From contig OZ024806.1 in the NCBI GenBank assembly GCA_964017045.1, forward strand, positions 5,290,488 through 5,354,487: 64,000 nt of DNA, given 5' to 3'. The position numbers and the translations under genes are program-made. Under the pieces are notes generated by a model. The model did not search any database. It saw nothing but the letters and a program-made list of their open reading frames with translations, and was not told the origin of the DNA. This DNA comes from Omphiscola glabra. Taxonomy: Eukaryota > Mollusca > Gastropoda > Lymnaeidae. The stretch's first letter is position 1. Each line of letters starts with the position of its first letter. Shown piece after piece: positions 12,601 through 24,600 of this stretch.

Positions 12601-15600
12601 GACAGTGCTGCCCAGGACTCTACAACTTCATCATACCTCTCCGTTCAAACTACCTGAGTCAGCTGTCATTGAGTCCGATTGTTTTGATGTTTGAGGAACG
12701 GTCAGTACCTTACGTGACAGAAATTACTTGTTTTAAGTGCAGTCAGTAACTTAGGAGCCATATGGCGGTCAGGTTAAGTTTGAAGAGTTTTAAAACAAAA
12801 ATAAATTAGGTAGAGAAGTTAAATTAAACAGATAGTAGGTCAGCCATGTCAAGTTATGAAAGATACAGCCTGTCTTTGCCATGTTAATGTGTTAAAATTG
12901 TGCTTGCAAAGCTGCTGAAACAATACATATTAGGTAGAAAAAAATGTTTCATTCAAAATGATAATGTTCTCCAAAAACTGGACGTTTTGATCAATGTTGA
13001 AAGTACAAAGCCAGGCCTTTCATCTCGGGAGGTCTAAGATCTATTCCGACAACAGCATGCCAAATACAGACTAATGTTGACCCACAAACTCTTAGAAGAG
13101 AGGGAGCAGATATCAAGATGGTTGAAAGGTACAGTAGGCTGGACAAGCAACACTCAAAAAGACTAATGGTTGAAAATCAGAGACCAAACCATAGAATGAA
13201 CAGAAAGCATTACAAGATGTGGCCTCTCAAATTGAAGAGCAACACCATCTACCAACAGACAGAGAAAACAGACCTAATCGAAAAGATAGAAAAGTACAGA
13301 CCCATTACACACAATGATAGCTACAGAACAAAAGGATATAATCCAAAGGAGCGCTACATTCAGGCTATGGTGTGCGAATAGAGTACCAGACCTATCATGT
13401 GATGAACTGTGCAACCCTTGGGGGGCAATCTGCAGTAATTATGAAGCAGAAGCGACTGCTATTGAAGCATCGTTAGGCCACTTTTATGCCATCGTTAGGC
13501 CACTTTTATGCCATCTTTGCAGTTTATCCCAGCAAATATATAAATGTTATTATCTTCTCCGACTGCAAATAAATACTTGAGGTTGCTGAGCATCAAGATC
13601 TCACAACAATAATAAAATCATTACTTCTGAAAATAAACACTTTCCTCCTATGAAGTCAATGGACACTACAATATACCAGGAAATGTAAGAGCAGACAAAC
13701 TAGCAAAACAGGGAGCATTCAATGAACAGCCAAACATACCTGCATCACTCAACACTGCAAATCATACCTGCATCACTCAACACTGCAAATCATAACTGCA
13801 TCACTCAACACTGCAAATCATACCTGCATCACTCAACACTGCAAATCATACCTGCATCACTCAACAATGCAAATCATACCTGCATCACTCAACACTGCAA
13901 ATCATACCTGCATCACTCAACAATGCAAATCATACCTGCATCACTCAACACTGCAAATCATACCTGTGACGAGATGCTCGATCTTACTATAAGATGACGA
14001 GACGTTCGATCATACAATATATTTGTATAGTGGCTATCTGATCGTCATATACCTATATCCAATCAGTAACGACCATATATGTGTTCTTTAGTATAACATG
14101 CCCCTATCTCATCCGATGGGCCAGATTAACAATAATAACCAATGCCGATATACTAACGCCAACTGGATTAATTGTCCAATTATGTTTATTATATAATCAA
14201 GTATCTCTTCTGGATACATACAATAATGCAGAAGTAGACAACACACAATTCAATGCTCTGTCTAACCGCCATCAATCCGCAACCATAACAACACTCTAAC
14301 TAACGCGTCACTTCCCTTACACAAATACGTCATAACATTCTCGCACAATATACAACGCTACACCTGCATCACTCAACACTGCAAATCATACCTGCATCAC
14401 TCAACACTGCAAATCATACCTGCATCACTCAACACTGCAAATCATACCTGCACCACTCAACACTGCAAATCATACCTGCATCACTCAACACTGCAAATCA
14501 TACCTGCATCACTCAACAAAGAAGCAGATAATCAGACCTAACAAAAAAGAGTGGTTAAATGGATGTGCTATGAGCTCAACAGAAAAATGTGTTTTCACAC
14601 ATGCTCAGTCTCAACCCTAAAGATCCAATCAATTGCCTCAAAAGACACAAACAGTGCACAGGACACATGCAACTTAATTCCCTCCTTAACCACATAAAAC
14701 CAGATAAAACACCAATTAGCCCCTCTGCAGACATCCAAATGAGACGGTAACACATCGCCTATTCCAATGTCTGTCACTTCAGGACTTACGTCTAAGCTAC
14801 CTACCACAAACACCAGACTTCATCAACATGATATATACAAACAAAGAACAGCTGCGGAGAGTGTGTTAATTCTTTACCATGGCCGCAGGCTGAAGGGCAC
14901 ATGCCCAAATGGCAACTGGATTTCAATGATGATGATGATGATAATTGTTGGTTTTTAATAATGGCACCAGCAGGCTTGCATCTGCTAATGCTAATTAATC
15001 TTGTCAACATTGACTCTACTCTCTAGACCCACACGCTTCTTCATGGAGACCATTGCACATTTCCCTCTTGTCTTCTGGATGCAAGGAAACATAACAAAGT
15101 GAGCGTGTCTTTATATTTTCTTAGGAAATTGTTAAATCACTTACAAAATTATATATAAGTTTTATTGGTGTACTTTGGGCACTTTAAACCTTTAAAGAAA
15201 GGATGGGCACAGATGCAAACATTTTTTTTATATAAACATAAGCAAAAGAAACTGCCTTTTGAGATTTAATGACAGTTTAATTAAAAAAATTCAAGATTAA
15301 CGATGTATTTATTTATGTTTAAATTTTTTTTTGAAAATTGATATTTTAATATAACTAATAATGTTAGTAATGTTACTGATAGCATTTACTGTACCAACAT
15401 CATTCGTTTTCCTGTCCAGCTTGGATGACCTACTTATTGCTGGTGTGAACAAGGCAATGCACCTGGTTATATCCCATATTGAGACTGATCCTGGGGGCGA
15501 AGAGAATCTAAATGATGCTGAGACAATTGTTGCTGTACAGAAAATATCCCGGTTTGTAGTACATTCAGAAAATATCTAGGTTTATTGTACATTCAGAAAA

Positions 15601-18600
15601 TATCTAGGTTTTTTAGTACAGTTGAACCCGGTTATGTTGTCGGCCTAGGGGTTTGCCAAAAAGCGTTGAGATAACCGATGATCGAGATAAACGAAAACCA
15701 ATCTTCTTCTTCTTTCGCCTTTTCTTCCTCGAGGAACAGCAGCCAATCTTCATCGACGTCTGTGGTTAGGACATAGGCCGCCTACAAGAGCCCTCCAGGC
15801 ATCACAATCCTGAGCCAATCTCTCCAGCCTCCCCCAAGTGTGGCCAAGTTTCTTGGTATCCGCTTCCACTTCATGGCGCCAAGTGTTCCTCGGCCTGCCT
15901 CTTTTCCGTTTTCCTTGAGGGTTCCAGTTCAAGGCTTGTCTAGTTATGCTTGAGGCAGATTTCCTGAGCGTATGGCCGATCCATCTCCATCTTCTCTGGA
16001 GGATCTCTTGTTCTACCGGTTCTTGCTTTGTCCGCTGCCACAGTTTCTGGTTGCTGATTCTGTCGGGCCAGTGAATCCCGAGAATCCTTCTTAAGCAGTT
16101 ATTGATGAAGGACTGTATTCTCTTCATATTCCCAGCAGTGGTTCTCCATGTCTCTGCACCATACAGTAGAACCGGTTTCACCATGGTGTTGAAGGTTCTG
16201 ATCTTCAGTTTGGTATTTAAGTGTTTGGAGGCCCAGACATTCTTGAGTTGTTGGAAGGCTGCCCGTGCCTTTCCTACCCTTATTTTGATGTCAGCATCCG
16301 TCCCACCTTGCTTGTCCACAATGCTGCCAAGGTAGACAAAGCTCTCTACCTCTTCGAGCGCTTCCTCTTCGAGCCTGATGGGTGCTGTATTGGTGGCGGC
16401 ATTGACCTTGAGGACCTTGCTCTTACCCTTGTGAATACTAAGACCAATACATGCATTAGTGTCTGCAATAGTTCTGATCTTCTCCTGCATCTGTTGTTGG
16501 GTATGGAAGAGTAGGGCAAGATCGTCAGCAAAATCGAGGTCATCAAGCTGATCCCACAAGGTCCATTGAATACCATTCCGCTTCTGCTGTGTGGATGTTT
16601 TCATCACCCAGTCAATGGTCAATAGGAACCGGAAAGGCGAAAGCAAACATCCCTGCCTCACACCGGTCTTCACCTGGAAAGTATCCGTCACCTGTTGTCC
16701 GTGGACCACTCGGCAGGTCATCCCCTTGTAAGAGTTCCTGATTAAGTCTGTGATTTTCCACGGCACTCCATAATGTCTCAACAGTCTCCAGAGGGTTTGC
16801 CTATCCACACTGTCAAAGGCTTTCTCATAGTCAACAAAGTTGATGTAGAGGATGCCATGTTCACGAGATAAGTGACAGGTCTTTCTGGTCTTCATGACTG
16901 GAACAGCAAATATTTATCATCTTCTGAATAATTTTGTCAAAAAAAGTTAAGACTTAATTATTTACTATAATTATTGATAGCTAGTTTCTGATAAATTTGA
17001 AATATAAAATCAATTTTATTTGTAGCATTTCCTTTAAAGTATTAATAAAATAAACATTATAAGCAAGATTTTTTTACTATGAGCAACTTGTGAAGTGTTA
17101 GATACATGTGACACTAATCTGTTCCCAGGCTGTTTCCTCATGTGAACATCATCACAGAGGTCAACGAAGCATCCAACATGAGGTTCATGCATTTTAAGGC
17201 CAAGGACACTTACATGTCCCAGATACGCAAACTGGAAAAGGTCAGATGGTGTTCACAATGTTTTGTTATATTAATAAATCTTCTGTGAATAGTTTAAAAA
17301 AATTAAATCAGCTTTATATTTTTGTTAGAATTAGCAGCCATGAATGGAATCCACCTTACAATAATTGTGTCTTACGTTCCATGTGACGCTTGATAACAAT
17401 TTCTTGTACCAAACAGAGATTAAAAGAGCAAGCCGTGTCTCATCTCCCCTACATGTTCAGACTTCCATTTGCTGCTGGAAAAGTTTTCAGCTCTCACATG
17501 TTGGACAGGCTGTTGTATCAGGTCAGATTCTATCATCTATTATTGTTTTTTTTTTATCCCTAAGATCTGTGTAGACTATAGGACTTAACTTTATCTTTAA
17601 AATGCTTTTTGGGCCTTTGGGGTTTGTTTGAATGTAGAGGGGGGCTACCTACCCTCTGCACAATGAAAAGGCCCCACCAACTTTATGTAATGATTTGTTC
17701 TTCCATTAGTTTAGCAGAAAGTCAATGACAAATTCAAAACAAGTTCAGAATGTTTATATCATCTGTAAGATACTTTAATATTTATATTTTTGATGGATAT
17801 TAATTTTGTATAGATACATTACATTTTAAATACATATTTCTACTTTGATAGATATTTACATTTGTCAGTAATTGTCATATCTCTATCTTTCCTCAGACAT
17901 TTGTCAAGGGTTACCTTATTAGTTTTGTCAGACTTCTGCTTGGCATCGATGCTGAGAAAAACTCTGGCCATCTATCAAGTGTAAGTCATTTAAACAAAAC
18001 TTGTTGGATTAGATAAGGATCAAAATACATGAAAATATATGTCTATTATTTTGTACATATTCATTGTCAGCATGATACAACTTGGTAGTCATTGTCCGGG
18101 TTTTGGTTGATTTATACTTGGTCTGTCGCAAGGTGTGATATGTAGCAAGGAATTAGGTGAACCATTGTGTGGTCATGTGAACCACTGTGTGGTCAGGTGA
18201 ACCACTGTGTGGTCAGGTGAACCATTGTGTGTTCAGGTGAACCACTGTGTGGTCAGGTGAACCATTGTGGGGTCAGGTGAACCATTGTGTGTTCAGGTGA
18301 ACCACTGTGTGGTCAGGTGAACCACTGCGTGGTCAGACTCTTCAAAGATAAAATGAACCTGTCAGAGGCTCTTTTTCTGTTTCAATAAGACATTTAGAGT
18401 TTTATCTTGCTGTGAAAGGCACGTCATACTGTGAGTGTGGGGCAGGTCACACACTGAGTGTGGGGCAGGTCACTCGCTGAGTGTGGGGCAGGTCACACGC
18501 TGAGTGTGGGGCAGGTCACACGCTGAGTGTGGGGCAGTTCACACGCTGAGTGTGGGGCAGGTCACGCGCTGAGTGTGGGGCAGGTCACGCGCTGAGTGTG

Positions 18601-21600
18601 GGGCAGGTCACACGCTGAGTGTGGGGCAGGTCACACGCTGAGTGTGGGGCAGGTCACACGCTGAGTGTGGGGCAGGTCACACGTTGAGTGTGGGGCAGGT
18701 CACACGCTGAGTGTGGGGCAGGTCACACGCTGAGTGTGGGGCAGGTCACACGCTGAGTGTGGGGCAGGTCACACGCTGAGTGTGGGGCAGGTCACACGCT
18801 GAGTGTGGGGCAGGTCACATGCTGAGTGTGGGGCAGGTCACACGCTGAGTGTGGGGCACGTCACACTGTGAGTGTGGGGCAGGTCACACGCTGAGTGTGG
18901 GGCAGGTCACACGCTGAGTGTGGGGCAGGTCACACGCTGAGTGTGGGGCAGGTCACACGCTGAGTGTGGGGCACGTCATACGCTGAGTGTGGGGCACGTC
19001 ATACGCTGAGTGTATGATATGTCACACGCTGACATTGATATATCTAGTGACATATAATAAAAGTCTCCCACGATGAAGAAGGGGCTTTTTTCCTTAAAGA
19101 TCACAGATATTGTCTGATTGATTGTGGCCAGCTAGTCTTTGGATGTTTGTTTTGATTCCTCTATGTGCTTTCAAGATGGCAGATAATTTTGTTTGTTGGT
19201 TGCAGCTTACTGGTCTAAATATTCTAATGCTCATTTTTATGATGGAAAAAAATAACCCGATAACAATAATCCATTAAAGAAAATCACAATTCCTTGAATT
19301 GGGTCATCTGGTATGGTATGGCATCTTTCCGTCTACGAGAGACGATAGATTATCTTGTCTGGTTGCAGCTCTTCGTGTGGCTAATGAGACCGATCCTTGA
19401 ATGGCAGTCTCTTGTGCATGTCCCGCACACGAATGCAGTGGAGTAGTGTTTTCTTGCCTTTCTCCGCGCTCTCTTCACAGCTGCTTCCGCCCTGTAGACC
19501 TCCTCGGCACGTAGTGATCCTTCCTTCACGATGCCCCGCCATGTGGATCGATCCTCCGCCAAGCCCTCCCAATTTGAGATGTTGATGTTAGCCGCCTTCA
19601 TGTCTCTTTTGCAAATGTCTATGTATCTGAGACGAGGCCGTCCAACTGACCTTTTCCCTATCGCCAGCTTGCTGTACAGCACGTCCTTAGGTATGCGACC
19701 AGGTTGCATTCGCTTGACGTGCCCAAGCCAGCGGAGGCGTCTTTGGATTAAAAGGGCTGGGACGCTGCACATATTTGTTTGAGACAGGACATCCGTGTTG
19801 GGGACTTTTTCCTGCCATTTGATGTCAAGGATGCGGCGCAGGCATCTGAGGTGGAAGCCATTGAGCCTTTTTTCGTGCCTGTTGTATGTGGTCCAAGACT
19901 CACATCCATAGAGGAGTGTGCTCAGTACGCAGGCCTGGTATACCTGCAGCTTGGTTCTTGTTGTGAGCTTGGCATTGGACCAGACTGTTTTCTTCTATCT
20001 CGTCATGACAGTTGCGGCCCTCCCTATCCTACCACTTATCTCATCCTCCATTGAGAGGGTGTTCGAAATGTTCGACCCTAGATATGTGAATCTGTCAACA
20101 GCATCCAAGTTGCAGTCGTCGATGGAGATAGTGGGAGGAGAGTCAGCGTCCTGAGCCATAATGTTGGTTTTCTTTAAGCTGATGATCATGCCAAACTCTT
20201 TGCAGGCAGCGGATAAACTGGATACAAGGCTCTGCAGGCCGTCTGCTGAGTAAGATACTAAAGCGGCGTCATCTGCAAATAAGAGCTCACGTAGCATGAC
20301 CTTTCTTATTTTGGTCTTAGCTCTAAGGTGCGCAATGTTGAACAATCTCCCGTCTGCTCTAGTGTGGATGTATATCCCCTCGCTGTTGTTCTTGAAGGCA
20401 TACTGGAGTAAGATGGAGAAGAAGATTGCAAATAAAGTAGGAGCTAGCACGCAGCCTTGCTTTACTCCACTACTTACTGGAAAAGCTTCTGAGGTGGCAC
20501 CGTCATAGCATACTGTGCCCTGCATGTTATAGTGGAACTGCTCGATGATGTTAAGCAGACGTGCAGGGCAGCCTATTTTTTTTAGGATCTGGAAGAGGCC
20601 GCTTCTGCTGACAAGATCAAAAGCTTTAGTGAGGTCGACAAACGCTATGTATAGAGGCATATGTTGTTCCCTGCATTTCTCCTGCAACTGGCGCAGAGAG
20701 AAGATCATGTCTATGGTTGACCTACCGGCTCGAAAGCCACATTGCGATTCTGGGAGTACACGCGCTGCTAGGGTCTGCAAGCGTGTTAATGCAACTCGGG
20801 CGAAGGCCTTTCCAACTATGCTAAGAAGGAAGATTCCACGATAGTTGTTGCAGTCACACTTGTCTCCTTTGTTCTTGTACAATGTAACAATGTTTGCATC
20901 TTTCAACTCTTGTGGTAGCTGTCCCTGTTCCCAGCACATAGTAAGGAGATCGTGCAAGGGCCGTAATAGAACTTCCTTTCCACATTTGAGAACCTCTGGT
21001 GGAATTCCATCATTGCCAGGGGCTTTCCCACAGGCGAGACAATCGATGGCTCTACCTACCTCTTCTAGGGTGGGTAGGGTGTCAAGCTCATCCATGACCG
21101 GCAGGTCTGGGATATCGTCCAGGGCAGCGGTTGAGACATGGTTCATTGTTGCGTATAGTTCCAAGTAGTGCTCAATCCACCGTTTGAGTTGTTTATCCCG
21201 ATCAGTAATAAGTTCCCCTGTTTTTGAAGATCTAAATCAAACAATAGCCAGCATACCCAACAACGAAGCAATCTATCTCTTGGGTGACTTCAATGCGAGA
21301 GTGGGAAGTGATTACATGGCCTGGCCTACATGCCTTGGTCATTTCGGAAGAGGCAGGCTAAATGAAAATGGGCAGAGGCTACTGGAACTATGCTGCTTAC
21401 ATGGACTATGTGTAACAAATACCTACTTCAACTGTAAGGCTATTCACCAAGTGTCATGGAGGCATCCCCGCTCCCAACACTGGCACCAATTAGAGCTCAT
21501 AATCACAAGACGCACACAACTGGCTAGTGTCCTCCTCACACGCAGCTACCATAGCGCAGACTGCGACACAGATCATTCCTTAGTGGCTAGCAAGATAAGG

Positions 21601-24600
21601 TTACTGCCAAAAGAAACTGTATCACACCAAAAATAAGGGCAAACCTCGCATAAGCACATACTCCACCAATAACCCAGAGAGAACGGAAGAATATAACCAT
21701 AGATTACAAGAAGCTCTTGAACAAATGCCACCAATAGACACTATTGAGTCCAAATGGTCACATCTGCGGGACACTATCTATAACTCGGCTATCACGGCAT
21801 TTGGCAAGAGAGAACGCAAAAGTGCAGATTGGTTCGAGGCTCACTGGCAGGAAATGAAGCATGTCACTGATGCTAAAAGAAAGGCTCTCTTGGCTTATAA
21901 AGACACGCCTTGCCCAGCCACTCTACAAACTCTTAAAAGTGCCAAGAAAAACACCCAGCAGGCAGCTCGCCACTACGCTAACACATATTGGCTCAATCTA
22001 AGCTCCAGCATACAGTCAGCTGCTGATAGAGGAGATGCAAAGGCTATGTACGAGAATATAAAACAAGCAACAGGGCCTCTGACCTCCAAGAATGCGCCCT
22101 TAATGTCAAAAACAGGGGAACTTATTGGGTCATCTATACAATGATAAATATAAAGAAAAAACTTATTGAATTTTAAAGCCAATAGGATTTTAGATAATAT
22201 AAATTTTTTCTAATTTCCTTTGTGAAATTAATAAACTAGAACATTGTGAGTCTCAACCTATAACATTGTGAGTCATAAACTAGAAATTGTGTCATACTCT
22301 AGAACATTTTGATTCATAACCTAGAACATTGTGATTCATAAACTAGAACATTGTGATTCATATCCTAGAACATTGTGAGCAATAAACTAGAACATTGTGA
22401 GTCATATGCTAGAACATTATGAATCATAATCTGTTAGATAAAAGGAACTTATAGAAAGATGAACAAATAATAAGTACTTATTTAAAAAAAAATATTTTGT
22501 TTGCTTTTAAAGGTACGAATTCGACGAGCAACTTTGTCACAGTTCCCTACCTATGGAGATTTGTATCAAGGCCTCTGCTCAACCACGGGAGAAATTCCTT
22601 TTGCTATTTACAGGACAGAGAAGCAAAGCACCCCACCCTCTCCAGTAGAGGTAAGATTCCTCATGGCATAAGAGAAAAACTGTGGCAAAAAATGAATCAA
22701 TGACACTGTTAATTCTTAAGTCTTTGTTTACAATATAGTGCTCAAAATAAAGCTACTTTAAAGGTATAGTATTGACTTTTGTCCTAAAGTTTAAAATCTA
22801 CCTTCCACTCACAATTTGTCCAGGGACCAGATGCAAGTGACAACAACAACACATCCAAACACAAGCGCCATGGCAGGTACCACTTGTTTGCCTTTTCTGA
22901 GCATCACAAAAAGAACTTGAGGTCATCCCGCACATCGGTTGGTGCCGTGTTCTCTGAGAAAGAAAAACACAGCGACAAGCACCTGGAGGAGATGGTCCAG
23001 GCCAGGATGGACAGTTTAGGACTTGGCAGTAAGACTCAGCCCTGTAAGTAGTTTGTCCAGTACTGGTTCCCACACATATACTTGGGTTGTACTTGGGTTG
23101 TCGGGGAGGAATTTGTCCCAATCCAACAAGTGAATTCTTTCTTACTAAACCATGAATATCTTTACTAGGCCACTCTGATTTAATTCATATATAAAGCCCA
23201 TCAGGTTTCCTAACAGATGGACAAAGAGTGAGACAGATAGAAAGAGCAAGGGAGAAATTTATGCTGTATGAGATATTGTATAATTGTGTATGTGTGTAAA
23301 TTAATATTTGTATTTTGAGGAGTCTACCATTTTCACTTGCTGCAAGTTGATCTGGCTTGTTGCTTCTCTACTCAAATGTATTTGTATAATTAAATGAAAT
23401 AGTCTTAGTATCACTAGCTTTAGTGTTGTTTTCTTTGCATACGGTTATTTCAGTCCTTTGTTATAGATTCTTTATTATATGAGCCAAAATCTTAACAAAA
23501 CCATAACAACTGGCCTTAAGAGATCTCTTGGGCTTAGTTTTAATCAAGAACAGGCCATCCACATATGTACACATTTAGGTGGGAAGTGGGGGGAGTGGAG
23601 TTGACTTTGGAGATTTTGCCTGTGTGGTTGGGGGTCTCCTAGGCAGGATATGTACAGACACAAATCCTGTAGTAACTATCCTGACATTCTGACAGTCCAT
23701 AAATAGCTTAAGTTGACTTGAGTTGACTTCATTTCAAAATATTAAAAAAATAAAAAAATGTTGATAAACTAAATGTCTTGTGACTACTGTGACCATTGTG
23801 ACCAAAGTTAACTTTTCAAACAGTTTGTTGTGAAGGGTTGTTTTTTGTCTATTTAATTGAAGGATGGGCCCCTAAACACTAACCAGATAATTGAGGGGGG
23901 GGTGGAATGTTGAAATATTGTGGACTCATATATTCGAATAATGAAAGCAGGTTCAAATTGGTATGATGATACGCTAGTTTTTCTCAAAAGGTTTAAATAT
24001 TTTAGATAGGAAATGATTCCAGAAACCTTGAAAAAAAAAAAACATAGGCAAATTTCCTTAAAACAAAATCATTGCCCTTCATTTGATAAGTTTCTTCATT
24101 GTCTACCCTTTTTACCCTGGGGGTCAAATGTATCTTTTTTGTGATGCCGAGGGCTGCACACGACATCTCAAAAGAAATTTATTATTACCTCTTACCTTAT
24201 GCATAAAGAATCATTCGTTAGCAGCAGTATCTCAACAAATAAAAACTGTAGTACATCTTTATCGCGATATTTGGCTTTGACTTGGACTTGAACTTCTTAA
24301 TTTGTGACTGGTATTCAGTAACTGCTGCCCTTATTGTGTTCCCCAAATGTTTTTCAGTCAAAGTGCTTCTTTCTTTGGCACTTAATTTTGATCATTACAG
24401 AGAATATAGCTTCATGGACGTAGGTTCTTCCTAAATTGTCAATATCTTATTATATTTATAATAGTTGTGGGAATGTTTCTGAAGAAACATAAGTAATCCA
24501 GAATTCAGTTGGCGATGCATTCTTATGTTTGTCACGAAGAGCCCTGTTATGCTGATCTAAGAACATTGTTATGTTGAATTTCAATGTTTTCAAGCTGCTC

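Larger units (their letters stand above)
13000..14945 (+). pseudogene. Decayed non-LTR retrotransposon with RNase H region
   Basis: Broken frames recall the RNase H part of I/Nimb-type elements: [18 protein letters not shown] near 13425-13480, and a [17 protein letters not shown] motif near 13680-13715. A degraded C-terminal [13 protein letters not shown] motif follows near 14640, and a (GAT)n tail lies at 14927-14944. The middle holds a 28-bp minisatellite and a further insertion. Many stops and frameshifts make it inactive. The clade assignment is tentative. Confidence 0.6.

Noticed and set aside
15618..15697. Tigger/pogo-like terminal repeat (CAGTTGAACCCGGTTATG)
   Set aside because: Suggestive, but no inverted partner was found nearby; a similar lone motif lies at 63645. 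Not enough for a call.
16102..16576. Frames opposite or overlapping the RT ORF at 15750-16895
   Set aside because: Shadows of the long reverse-transcriptase frame with no motifs of their own.
19397..21168. Plus-strand frames over the 19310-21227 RT
   Set aside because: Antisense shadows of the coding strand.
19310..22123. Two independent retroelements inserted head to head
   Set aside because: The shared overlap at the junction and the single pair of 12-bp duplications show one twin-primed insertion.
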